Assembly: GCA_002104895.1 (NCBI GenBank) | Contig: MCFG01000197.1 | Coordinates: 110,001-123,218, forward strand | DNA from: Anaeromyces robustus | Lineage: Eukaryota > Neocallimastigomycota > Neocallimastigomycetes > Neocallimastigales > Neocallimastigaceae | Reading direction: 5' to 3' | DNA length: 13,218 nt | In this document: positions 1 through 9,985 of the stretch, one piece after another | Layout of the letters: each line of letters opens with the position of its first letter | Position numbering within the stretch: the stretch's first letter is position 1 | Position numbers and translations under genes: made by a program | Notes under the pieces: generated by a model | Told to the model about the DNA's origin: nothing | Databases searched by the model: none | Seen by the model: the letters and a program-made list of their open reading frames with translations, nothing else

Positions 1-939
1 GTATATTATTTCAACGTGGAATTTATGGTAAACAATTTATAATTTTATGACTATACTTTAAATAAATGTAATAAAATCTTAATATAATTGAATTGTTTCT
101 TTTTAAAAAAATTAGAACCTGAAGATTTTAAAATGATTAAGAAATATAATTTAAATTTACTTGTAACAACTGATGATAGAGTTCAAGCTTATATATCTGA
201 GATAATGAAACAAGTTAAAAGTAAAAAATAATAAAAAAATGAATAATAATATAATAAAATTTAAATAAAAATATTTAAATTAATATAATGTACTATTTTT
301 ATAAAGAATGGATTGGAAGTCAATCAATTAAGAAATTAGTATTAGCAATAATATCGAAAGAAAGTAGAGATGTAATGGAAAGATGGCAATTTGATATTGA
401 AATACAAAAAGATATCGAAAATGAAAATAAAAGGTAAGGAAGAAAATATTTTACTCTTTTATTGTCTTATTTTTATAATAATATTATTTTTTTTTATCTT
501 TTATTGTAATTGTAATAAATAATGTAATATGTTATAAATATAAAAAATTTTTTTTAAAGAGAAAAAAGCGAAAATGAAATCCAAAATGAAATTCAAGCTA
601 TATTAAGACAATTAACTGCAAGTATATCATTTTTACCACTATTAGAAGAGCCATGTATGAAATTAAATATTAATAATAAATTTATATTATAATTATAATT
701 GTATTGAAATAAGGATCAGTTTAAAAAGATATTCTATATTAAAATAATATTTATAACATTTATAAAAAGGTACATTTAATGTGATAGCCTATACTGATAA
801 AAATGCTGAAGTTCCACAGACATGGATAGATTCAGATCCAAAATATATTAAATATAATCAGGAACATGTAAAATTAAGAAGTTTTTCAACATCATATCAT
901 TCTGTAGATGCAATGGTTTCCTATCGATTTAGAGAATAA
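1..939 (+). CDS. mad2: Mitotic spindle checkpoint protein Mad2 (HORMA domain), 5'-partial
   Basis: Mad2 is the HORMA-domain safety-belt protein that binds Mad1 and Cdc20 at unattached kinetochores and holds back the anaphase-promoting complex. Exons read 1-27, 116-220, 307-433, 560-654 and 770-939 (stop TAA 937-939), with GT-AG introns of 88, 86, 126 and 115 bp. The joined frame gives 173 residues in the window, against about 175 for the same part of human Mad2 (205 aa). Family blocks appear in order: ILFQRGIY, NLNLLVTTD, KKLVLAI, ERWQFDIE, REKS, ILRQLTAS then ISFLPLLEE, YTDKNAEVP, and the C-terminal seat-belt VKLRSFSTS with AMVSYR. The Arg-Gln pair that human Mad2 uses in conformational dimerisation is kept (LRQLTAS). 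The N-terminal 30 or so residues, including the start, lie left of the window. It converges on the Yaf9 gene 2.2 kb away. There is no frame damage, so I expect a working gene. Identification is from recall of the family and is firm because the alignment needs almost no gaps. Confidence 0.95.
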
Positions 940-963
940 CATTATTAAAATAATAACAACCAC

Positions 964-1036
<73 letters not shown>
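964..1036. repeat. (AAT)n microsatellite, about 24 copies
   Basis: A near-perfect trinucleotide array begins 25 bp after the mad2 stop codon, so it probably lies in the 3' untranslated region or just beyond it. It is uninterrupted over about 73 bp and is likely to be length-variable. Confidence 0.95.
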
Positions 1037-1407
1037 GTTCATTATCAAAAAATTATATACCACTGGTAATGTTAAATATATATTATAAAAAAAATATAAA
1101 ATAATATAATTATATAAAAATTATATAATTTATTATTATAGTATTTTCTATAAAATAAATATAAATATAAAAGAAATAATTATAAAATATATCATTATAT
1201 AATGTAATTAATTTTTATCTTCAAATATTATTATATCATAACAAGTTGAGTATACAATTATTAATTATTTTTAAATATAATATACATAATAATAAATTGA
1301 ATATATAGTTTTTAGATTTTATTTTGGGATGTACTTTTATTTTAACATTTAAAAATAATACATATATATATTGTGACATTCTTTATTAAATATTAAAATA
1401 CTATTTT

Positions 1408-1454
1408 TTATTATTATTATCATTATTATTATCATTATTATTATTGTCATTATT
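1408..1454. repeat. Interrupted (ATT)n microsatellite
   Basis: ATT units are broken by regularly placed ATC units and one GTC, which suggests an older, decaying array. Confidence 0.8.
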
Positions 1455-1606
1455 AATTAAAACATATATATATTATAATATCAATTACTAATATTATAAA
1501 TAATTTATATTTTACTTTTGTTTTTAGATAAAAAATTTTTTGTTTAAAAAAATCTAATAAAAAATAATAATTAATAATACAAAATGTGATTACTTTTTAT
1601 TATTAG

Positions 1607-1707
1607 TTAAGTTTATTATCATTAAAAAAGATATTAGCATTTGATAAAAAAAAATGTGGAGATCAATTTAAATTTTTGATTATTGATAAAAATTGTTCAT
1701 TATGGTG
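1607..1707 (+). other. Orphan exon-like open segment between good splice signals
   Basis: A TACTTTTTATTATTAG acceptor-like site ends at 1606 and a strong GTATGT donor-like site starts at 1708. The 101 bases between are open in one frame and encode about 33 residues, including LKKILAFDKKK, CGDQ and FKFLIIDKNCSLW. Composition is less AT-rich than the surroundings and the codons look protein-like. The order 'SLKKIL...KFLIIDK' faintly recalls the N-terminus of Sec1/Munc18-family proteins of the Sly1 type, but this is weak recall from one short stretch. I found no convincing upstream or downstream exons, so this may be a relic or chance. Confidence 0.25.
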
Positions 1708-2430
1708 GTATGTTTAGATATACTATATTGTCATTCAATATTATGTATATCTATAATTTCTTTAAAATTAAAATCCTTAAAAATTGATAAACTAGTATAT
1801 TTATATATAATTATATTTTAAAAGTATTAATATCAATAAAAAAGACTAAAGTAATACATAAAAATAATAATATTGTAAATATTGTAATGCAAAAAATTTC
1901 ATATTTAACTCTTTCTATTTTTTCATTATATATTATTAATTTTTTTTTAGATATTATTAATATTTTTTTTTATTATTTCTATATTGATATAATTACATTA
2001 TCTAATGATTTTTTTTTTTTTTTTTTAAAAAAAAGAATAAAAATGAATTATGTTATCTAATGATTAATATTATTTTTAAATATTTCAAATTTTATTTTTT
2101 TTTTTTTTTTGTTTTATTGAATTAATTATTGATAATTTACAAAATTCGTTTATTTTTTTCTTTATATAATGGTTATTTTTAGACACTCATATTACATAAT
2201 TTAGATATATAAGAGGTTACAACTTTTCTAATAAAAAGTTTTGACAACAACTATGAATTTATTAAAACTTAATTTATAATTATATAAATTGATAATATTC
2301 GAGTTATTTTATTTTTTTTTTTTTTTAGAGAAAATCTTTATATTATTATAAATATAATGAAAGTAAATTAATACATATAAATATATATTGGATAGAATTA
2401 CTTTTACTTTTATTAATATTGTTTATCCTT

Positions 2431-2431
2431 T

Positions 2432-2494
<63 letters not shown>

Positions 2495-2496
2495 TT
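2431..2496. repeat. (TTTA)n microsatellite, about 16 copies
   Basis: Tetranucleotide TTTA is repeated almost perfectly for about 66 bp in the mad2-yaf9 intergenic region. Confidence 0.95.
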
Positions 2497-2804
2497 AAAA
2501 ATACTTCTATATTATATAAATAGTTAAAAATGAAATCAAATTAAATGTAAAATATTACTAAAATTAATATATATGTAAATTTAAATAAATTTATGTAAAG
2601 TAAAATATTTACTCGAATTTTATATTATCATTTTGATTAAATTAATTTTATTTTCTTTTTTTTTTCTGTAAAAAAAAATTTCAAAAAAGATTAATTTAAA
2701 TTATCATATTAATGTTTATAATATGCCTTTTTTTATTCATTAAACATTATTTCAAGAACAGTAGATAATTTCAACAAAGTAGTTTAAGGAAGACGAAATA
2801 ATAT

Positions 2805-2836
2805 GAACTTATTAAATAATTAAGTTCTTGAACTTA
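2805..2836. repeat. Small inverted plus direct repeat of GAACTTA
   Basis: GAACTTA at 2805-2811 is followed by its inverted copy TAAGTTC at 2821-2827 and a second direct copy at 2830-2836. The first two arms could form a short hairpin near the presumed 3' side of the yaf9 gene. Its significance is unknown and it could be chance. Confidence 0.4.
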
Positions 2837-3128
2837 TTATGTTTCTTTAATTAATTTTTAATTATTATATAACTAAAAAGAATGGTCTATCCATTTTTAA
2901 TTATATTTTTTCTGATTTTTTTATATAAAACATAATATATAAAAAATATATACATTTATTATTGATATAATAAAAAAAATTATTAATCTTTTTTTTTATT
3001 GTATTAAAGGATACTAAAGTAGAATATCTAATATTATTATAATTGTTTTTATTATATATTATTTAATAAAAATGATAAAAATGAATAATTTCAGTAAATT
3101 TAATATGATCGTAATTAAATTATTATTC

Positions 3129-4215
3129 TTATGTCGTTGTTATTGATGCAGTTTTTATTTTCTGTTCTAATAATTCATTTTTCTTCTTATATTCTTCAAT
3201 TTCTTGTAAAACTTTTTGTTGATATTTTTTTATTTGAAGTAATTCTGCTTTTTCTTTTTCTTCAGCTTTTAATATATATATATATTTAAATAATTATATT
3301 TGAGTATTTATATTTAAATTGTTTATCAATTATTTATTTTAATACAGATGTTTAAATAAAATTATTATTTACTGTAATTATTTATTAAATACTCTGGTTT
3401 GCTTTCAGGTATGGTTATTGGTAATGTTAGATATTTATGCATAGATTGAACTGGTTCATGAAATACCTACAAAATATTTGTATAATATTTTTTAATTTTA
3501 TATTATAAATTTATTATATTGTATTCATTTAATTATAACTTTTGTTTCTTGAATATTTATATATATAATTACTAATTCATCATAATGATCTGAAAGAACA
3601 GGTTTTTTTCCTTGAAGACTGGTATCATCCTTTGGATATAATTGTAATTGATGGAAAAAAGATAAATGCTTTTCAGATGGATCTTGAAAATACAATTTTA
3701 TTAAAATTTCGAATTCACCCCATCCAGTTTCTGATACTTCAAAAGGAAATGAATCTACCACTTTTAATATTAAAAATATTAAAAATATTAAAAGATTGAA
3801 TAATTAAATAATAGTTATAAATATGTTAAATAAAAAAAAAAAAAAAAAAAACCTCTATTTGGATTTTCAAAACTTTCATGAAGACGAAATACTACTTTTT
3901 TAATATATGTTGAAATGTCTTCACCATTTAAACCGCGAACAAAAACTGTCCATCTATGAGTATGTCCATTTTCAAGTTTTTTTTGTAATGGAACGGCATA
4001 TGAACCGTATACAATAGGTTTCACAATAGTTACATTCTGTTATTTTTAAAAATATATTTTAAAAAAAATATTTATTACACACTTCTTTTGAAAACTTATA
4101 ATATATAATAAGTTCAAAATTTTTTTATTATATTTAAAAAATAATTAAGTTATATATTTAATTAAATATTATAAACCTTTAATCTTTTATTTGAATTTCC
4201 TTGCATTTTACTCAT
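3129..4215 (-). CDS. yaf9: YEATS-domain protein of Yaf9/GAS41 type, complete
   Basis: Yaf9/GAS41 is a shared subunit of the NuA4 acetyltransferase and SWR1 remodelling complexes. Its YEATS domain reads acylated histone H3 lysines. Minus-strand exons are 4215-4177 (ATG 4215-4213), 4036-3853, 3760-3573, 3466-3373 and 3265-3129 (stop 3131-3129), separated by introns of 140, 92, 106 and 107 bp. Together they make 213 residues, close to the 226-227 of yeast and human homologues. Visible blocks are VTIVKPIVYGSYAVP, ENGHTHRWTVFVRG, KKVVFRLHESFENPNR, FEVSETGWGEFEILIKLYF, KKPVLSDHYDELVFHEP and a charged C-terminal coiled coil (about 165-205) with KKYQQKVLQEIEEYKKK. Aromatic acetyl-lysine pocket positions fall in the HTHRW and ETGWGEF motifs. 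Every junction keeps the frame and matches family spacing. The start is short but well placed: 13 residues precede the conserved VTIVKP. Donors of introns 1 and 2 (GTTTAT, GTTTTT) are atypical. It is divergent from the receptor gene. Confidence 0.94.
3832..3851. repeat. 20-base A-run in yaf9 intron 2
   Basis: On the transcribed strand this is a run of T that starts at the intron's own GT donor, so the 5' splice site is G|GT followed by nothing but T. Homopolymer length here could be a sequencing artefact without affecting the exon. Confidence 0.9.
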
Positions 4216-4286
4216 TAGGGTATAATAAAATTTTAATTATAAATTATTACAAAAAACCATTTAATATATAATTAAAAATTATATAA

Positions 4287-4292
<6 letters not shown>

Positions 4293-4321
<29 letters not shown>
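4293..4321. repeat. 29-base A-run upstream of yaf9
   Basis: A pure A tract lies about 80-105 bp upstream of the yaf9 start codon. Long dA:dT tracts are known to disfavour nucleosomes, so it may help keep the divergent promoter open. This role is inferred. Confidence 0.9.
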
Positions 4322-4323
<2 letters not shown>

Positions 4324-4579
4324 TAATAAATTATATGATATGTTATTTAATTAATATACATTAAAAATAATTAAATAGGTAAATAAAATAACTAAATTTT
4401 TAATAATATTTAAAGTTTATTTATATTACTTTTATTAAAATATAATATGTATAAATATCATAATGGAATAAATCACATTAAAAAAAAAAAAATGAATGTT
4501 AGTATTAAAAAAACTCTTTATTATTATATATTTTTTATAATAAATATAATTAATAATATTTTATTATTATCACTATCAA

Positions 4580-4635
4580 TTATATATATATATATTTATA
4601 CATTTATATATTTATATATTTATATATTTATATAC
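4580..4635. repeat. TATATTTA-type tandem repeat
   Basis: Degenerate AT units of about 8 bp (TTTATATA) repeat several times and produce the spurious Ile/Tyr-rich open frame across this area. Confidence 0.7.
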
Positions 4636-5179
4636 ATTTTTTTAATCACTTTTTAATTTTTTTTTTTTTTTTAAAAATAAAAATAAAAAAATTATTATTA
4701 AATAATATATTAAAGTGTAATTTTTTAGAATAATTTTTTTTTTATTCTTGATTTGTATATGTATAAATTAAAGTAAAAATAATAATTATACACAGATATT
4801 TTTTTAATTGAATTTATATTTATCATTTTTTTCTTTTTTTTTTTATTATAATATTAATAAAATGAATCATAGGCTTTTATTTACTGATTAAAAATATATT
4901 TAAAAATATTTAAATCTTATTATATATTATACATGCCCTATTTAAACTTAAAAATATTTAATATAGTTAAATAATGATTGGATACCAAATTCTTGTCAAT
5001 ACTAAAAACAAACAAAAAAAATAATAATAAACTAAAAAAAAAAATAATTTAAAAGAAAAAAAATAATTATTATTAATACAGTTTATTTATTTATTTATTT
5101 TTTTAATATACTATTAATACCACTTTTTTACTTATAAATTACTTTTTTAATATATTAATAATTCATTCTCTAAATTAAT

Positions 5180-7935
5180 ATGATATTATTATATATATTT
5201 TATATAATTTTATTAATATTCAGTAAATTATGTAAATATAAATTATTTAAATTATTAAATAATTATAAAATTATAATTTTCATTTAATATCATAATAATT
5301 AAAATATATTTATAATAATTCTTTATTTTTAGGTTATGGAAAAGATATTATTAATGCAATTGCATTTTCTGCAACTGGCGGAAGTGATATATTTACTATT
5401 ATTGTAAATGATTTTAATGAATATGCTGAGCGAAATGGAATAGATATTAAAATTGAATTAAATATGATAACTGATTCAAATTTAACAATGGAAGTTACAA
5501 ATTATGAATCAATATTAATGTCCGTATTTACAAAAAAATCATCAAAGTATGATATAATATTTTATGATAATATTTATTCAATAAAATTTGGTCCTCATTT
5601 AGTACCTTTAAATGATAAATTATCAAGTGATCATATTAAAATGTACTTAGATGGCATCGCTTCTCAAACATGCTATTTTAAAAATAAATTAATCGGACTT
5701 GTAATTATATTATATTTATTTAATATTTTTTATAAATAAATACTTTAGTTTCACTTACTTTAAATGAAATTTTTTATTTTTATTTTACTGTTTTTATAAA
5801 AATTAAATTGGAAATTCATATAAAAAAAGCCAGTTTTTGTAGATTGCAATGTTTTGTATTATAATGAAAATTATTTAAATCAATATGATATTAAAAAAAT
5901 TCCAAAAACATGGGATGAATTTATAGAAATTGGAAGTTATATATTAAATGAAGAAAAAAAAGCTAATCATACTGAATTTATAGCTTATAATGGCTATTTT
6001 GCTGGTAATATATAAATATTTGAAGATTATTTAACATATAAAATAATAATAATAACATTAATATTTATATATCTATATTAAAATTATAAATTCTAAAAAT
6101 GTTAATAGATAAAGAAGGGGGATTCTGTTCAATATATGAATTTATTTATTCATTTAGAGATTCTGTAGATTCACCATTTCCATCAATTACAAGTAAAGAA
6201 GCTTTAAACGCATTAGAAAAAATGAAAGAAATGAAAGAAAAGGTCGCATCAGGTATATAAAATTATTATAATCAATAAATTAGTTATTAAAAATAAACTA
6301 AAATATGATGTTACTATTTATTGTAATAACGATATATATTAATATATAATTATATTAATTTTATTATTATTATTATCATATATTAAATTAACAAAATGAT
6401 TTATTTTTTAATTTAAATAAAAAGATGAAATTTTCCTCTCGAATAAAGGTTTTGGAATGGAAAAGTATTTTAATGATGAATGCTTATTTTTTAAATATTG
6501 GTATGTTCCAACATATATTAATGACTATAAAAAAGTAACGCATTTACCAGGTGGTAAAGAAGGTATATCAGGATCAGCTATAGGAGGTTATAATGTGGGA
6601 ATTAATAAATATTCCGAATCTAAAAAAATGAATAGTATAATTAAAGCTTTTACTTATTTAACTTCTAAAGATGTACAAAGAAAAGTAGCCAGAGATTATT
6701 TATATTTTTCACCAATACCTAGTTTATATGATGAAGAAGAATTATGTAATACTTTGGATTGTAATTTTTTTAAAAGTGCTCAACTTATTGCTAGGCCAAC
6801 TGGTGTAACAGATGACTATAATAACTATTCTGTTCAATTTAGAAATCATATTTTTGAATTTCTCTATGGAAATAGAACAGCTTATGAAGTATTATATGAA
6901 ATAGAAAATTTGACAAAAGTTTATTTTTTATCAATAACATATCATGATACTGCCAGTATTATAGTATTAACACTTTTTATCATTATTTCACTTTTAATAT
7001 TAGGATCATTAATATTTTTAAAAATTAAAAAGTTTGAGCCAAATTTCAGATTTTTATCAAATGATTTATGGTCTATATTCATAATTGGATTAGTTTTAAC
7101 ATTATGGAATTTCTTTTCAGAAATAGATAAAACATCTAAATTGAGATGTCATTTAAATACACATATTTTTTCTTTTACATTTTATTTTATTTTTATACCA
7201 ATATTATATAAATTAATTGTATTCTTTCCTGAATTAAATAATATTTCAAAATGGATTTGCCATCATAAATATATATTCCTTTTTTCATTCATAATAGTAG
7301 ATGAATTATTAGTTACATTACTATTATTTAATAAATATGATATTGAAAGGTATACATTTAATGATGGAAAAATTATAGAAAAATGTAAAATGAATAATAA
7401 TACTGGTAAATGTTTATTGGTCTTTTCTTATACAATAAAATTTTTAGTTATTCTTGCTATTTGCTTATTGGTTTTTATAGAATGGAATATAGTAATGGTA
7501 CGTAAAGACGTTCACATTATGGTTATAGCAATATATATGGATATTGTGCTTTTAATTGCGTATATTATTATGGATTATATAACAATAAATGATTATACTT
7601 TTTATTTTTTAATGAAAGAAAGTATCCATATTTTAATTATTTTGGTTAATTACATATTTATTTATTTTTTCAGAATTATTAAAGTATTAATATTTAATAA
7701 AGATGATGAAGAAATAAATATTATTAAAGATTTAAAAGCACTTGATAAAAATACGGAAAAAGGATCACTTTCTTCTATAACTAAAAATGTTACTCCTACT
7801 GGATCAGATGGTTCTTTGGCAGTAACATATAAAAAAATTGTAGAATATCATTATAAAACCTCTATTAATTCAGTTGCAGATGATAATAGTAGTGCTAATA
7901 TTACTTCTAGTAAATTAGCATCTAATATATATTAA
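5180..7935 (+). CDS. Class C GPCR-like receptor with bacterial-type solute-binding ectodomain, complete
   Basis: The gene encodes a predicted 746-aa membrane receptor. Exons are 5180-5222, 5333-5700, 5830-6004, 6109-6252 and 6425-7935 (stop TAA 7933-7935). All junctions are GT-AG and in frame, with introns of 110, 129, 104 and 172 bp. Exon 1 (ATG 5180) encodes only a hydrophobic signal peptide (MILLYIFYIILLIF). Residues about 19-400 match family 1 extracellular solute-binding proteins: AFSATGGSD near the start, GLPVFVDCNVLYYN, IPKTWDEFIEIG, and the late LPGGKEG...AIGGYNVGI block. Seven hydrophobic helices follow at roughly 421-444, 458-477, 489-511, 526-545, 574-596, 606-627 and 637-663. Cys485 at the top of helix 3 and Cys564 or Cys573 before helix 5 fit the class C disulfide. 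The tail (664-746) is Ser/Thr-rich and probably cytoplasmic. Such fusions are known in anaerobic fungi and are proposed to sense sugars or other small ligands. The ligand and G protein here are unknown. Confidence 0.9.
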
Positions 7936-8620
7936 TTATTGTAATTGTAAATCACTATTCATTAATATTCATTAATAGTAAATGAAGCATATCATTTAAT
8001 AAATTAATAATTATATTACATAATACATAGTTAAAAATTAAAATTAATAAATTTTATTGATTTTTTTTTTTTTTTTTTGTTTTCAAAGCTCTGTTTAATA
8101 TTTTAAATTTTATTTTATTATGTTTTATTTCAACTTACAATATATATTTCTTTATTAATTTTTTTATTTTTAAATAAATAAATGAAAAAAAAAGGTATAT
8201 TTTTTATAATTTTTTTTCATATTTTTATTTTTATTTTTTTTTTTTATATTTAATACTAAACATTTATTTTTCATTTATACTGTTTATTTCTTTTTCTAAA
8301 TTTATAATATATTTTTTTATTTTGTTGGAATAATATATATTATATGAATAGAGTAAATAGAATATATAATAAAATAATAAACCAAAGATGTAACAAAAAA
8401 GAATTTTTTACTATTTTCTTCAATTTTTAAATCTCCAATTGATCTATTTTAACTACTATAAAAAATTAAAAAAATTTTATTATTAATTTATCATTTGATA
8501 CACATTTTTATAAGTTCATTATATTGTAGTTTTGGTATTTTATTTAATTTTTATTATTAATAATAAATCAAATTAATATTTAATAAATTATATAGTTTAA
8601 AAAAAAATTATATTTATTAT

Positions 8621-8866
8621 TTAAATTTTATTATATAATATTCTTATAATATTTAATTTATAAAAAATATTCTTTCTATTATTATTTTTTTCTTCAATAT
8701 AAGTATTTTTTGAAATACAGGTGAAATAATTTATTTCTTTAACTTTAAAAATTTCGGATTTATTATTATAATCATAAGACTCAAAACTTTTCTTATTTAA
8801 AACTTTCTCCTTTAAACTCTTATTATAACTAAAATATCTTTTATTATATAAAAAAAAAAAAACAAA
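8621..8866 (-). other. 81-codon open frame without ATG, possible exon or relic
   Basis: One minus-strand frame stays open from 8866 to a TAA at 8623-8621, which is long for sequence this AT-rich. It has no ATG, so it could only be an internal or last exon. The translation is Lys/Asn-rich with stretches such as KSLKEKVLNKKSFESYDY and KVKEINYFTCISKNTYIEE. I do not recognise the product. Several AG dinucleotides near its upstream end could serve as acceptors, but none has a clear pyrimidine tract. Chance is a real alternative. Confidence 0.22.
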
Positions 8867-9363
8867 TTATTTTTTACTGTCTTTTTTAAAAAAATTTTTT
8901 AATAAATTAAAAAGACTATTTTTATATACACATATTAAAAGTATATTATTATATAAAAATAAAAAAAAATTTTTTTTTTTTTTTATTTTTTAACTTAATA
9001 GTTTTTAATTAACTGTAAGCTTTTGGATAAATTTTTATAATAAAAATATAATCATAAATAAATAATATATAATATTATTGATATACTACTAAAAATTTAG
9101 AAGAAATATTATCAAAATCTTGATAAGCAAAAACTATTAATAAAATTAAAATAGTATTAGTAATAAAAAAATAAATGAGTATTATTATATAAAGAATGAT
9201 ACAGAATTATGTAAAATATTAATAAAAATTAAAAAAATTTCTAGATAGATATTATATTTATTTTTTAATTTCAGAAAAATTTAAAAGAAGATTCTTAGGG
9301 TGATTTACTATTAATATGGTTTTAAATAAAAATAATTAAAATTAATGGATTAATATTTTTATT

Positions 9364-9484
9364 TTATTCTTGAATTGATTTTATCCAGAATAATTTCTTA
9401 TTCATATAAAACATTTCAATATCTTTTATATTTAAATTATTACTTAATTCATAAAGCAATATTTATACATTGATTTATTGTAAG
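9364..9484 (-). pseudogene. Possible decayed coding fragment of unknown family
   Basis: Minus-strand frames give LTINQCINIAL, then after a one-base frame slip, ELSNNLNIKDIEMFYMNKK and LFWIKSIQE followed by TAA. The residue mix and mixed GC content are more protein-like than the neighbouring DNA. The family is not recognised and the frame break suggests a relic. Confidence 0.2.
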
Positions 9485-9583
9485 ATATAAAATAATATTC
9501 AAATTATTATATAATTTTTATTTTAAATAATTTGCCCGGTCATGTAATAATTTAGAATAGATTTTTGAATATATAAATTCATG

Positions 9584-9618
9584 TATTTTATTTTATTTTA
9601 TTTTATTTTATTTTATTT
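9584..9618. repeat. (TTTTA)n microsatellite, about 7 copies
   Basis: A short pentanucleotide array has the same unit as the much longer array at 11546-11739. Confidence 0.9.
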
Positions 9619-9903
9619 GACTTTTTAACAATTAAATTAATAATAAATAAAATATAAATACTAATCATAAATAGATGAACAAATATATATTAAATAAATA
9701 AAAAATAAATCTGCTAATTAATTAAGTGAATAAATTCAATATTATTATAAATAATTTCTTATTTTATATTGTTATTTGTTATTAATTTCTTTCAATAACC
9801 TAGTGGTCCATAGAAATCGTTACAATCATAGAAGAAAATATTTATTAATTAAAAAAATTATCATTGAATTTATTTAAATATATTATAACATTAATTTATC
9901 TAC

Positions 9904-9906
<3 letters not shown>

Positions 9907-9973
<67 letters not shown>
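9907..9973. repeat. (TTA)n microsatellite, about 22 copies
   Basis: A perfect trinucleotide array abuts the 5' side of the ankyrin pseudogene. In the pseudogene's frame it would encode a run of tyrosines. It more likely marks the point where the gene's upstream part was lost or replaced. Confidence 0.95.
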
Positions 9974-9974
<1 letters not shown>

Positions 9975-9985
9975 CGGTAATATCT

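Larger units (their letters stand above)
940..1606. other. Intergenic AT-rich region after mad2
   Basis: This holds the presumed mad2 3' untranslated region and simple sequence: the (AAT)n array at 964-1036 and an interrupted (ATT)n block at 1408-1454. A pyrimidine-rich acceptor-like site, ACTTTTGTTTTTAG, lies near 1514-1527, but the frame after it meets a stop within about ten codons. I see no gene here. Confidence 0.6.
1708..3128. other. AT-rich intergenic region between mad2 and yaf9
   Basis: This contains T-runs (around 2010-2026, 2095-2110 and 2311-2326), a (TTTA)n array at 2431-2496 and a small inverted repeat at 2805-2836. A slightly less AT-rich patch around 2180-2260 is broken by stops in every frame I read. 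It lies between two converging genes, so their 3' ends and polyadenylation sites should fall near its edges. No gene is supported. Confidence 0.6.
4216..5179. other. Shared upstream region of divergent yaf9 and receptor genes
   Basis: This 964-bp AT-rich interval should hold the promoters of both genes. It contains a 29-base A-run (4293-4321), T-runs, and tandem TATATTTA-like units at about 4580-4635. A 69-codon open frame at 4447-4656 is Ile/Tyr-rich low complexity that arises from the repeats and is not called as a gene. No specific transcription-factor site or TATA box can be singled out in such AT-rich sequence. Confidence 0.6.
7936..9877. other. Long AT-rich intergenic region after the receptor gene
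   Basis: This is almost all A+T, with several T- or A-runs (near 8061-8078, 8850-8862 and 8967-8984). Two possible minus-strand coding traces (8621-8866 and 9364-9484) are listed separately. A (TTTTA)n array lies at 9584-9618. A patch around 9796-9835 (CCTAGTGGTCC and following) is less AT-rich but gives no interpretable frame. No intact gene is supported. Confidence 0.6.

Noticed and set aside
221-232. Stop codon in the mad2 frame shortly after VKSKK
   Set aside because: It lies in an intron: the GTAAAA donor at 221 joined to 307 gives VKKWIG, matching the Mad2 family without a gap.
964-1036. CRISPR-like or other spaced repeat array
   Set aside because: It is a plain AAT microsatellite without spacers. 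No CRISPR repeats occur anywhere in this eukaryotic window.
3815-3852. C-terminal extension of the yaf9 exon 2 reading frame into poly-Phe
   Set aside because: The Phe run is read-through of the T tract in intron 2. Family spacing and the next exon place the donor at 3852-3851.
4447-4656. 69-codon open frame starting at an ATG
   Set aside because: The translation is almost only Ile, Tyr, Lys, Asn and Phe and follows the TATATTTA repeats. There is no homology, no splice context and no composition shift.
5701-5739. Continuation of the receptor exon 2 frame past 5700 to a stop
   Set aside because: The residues turn into Ile/Leu/Tyr low complexity, a GTAATT donor sits at 5701, and splicing to 5830 restores the conserved GLPVFVD motif.
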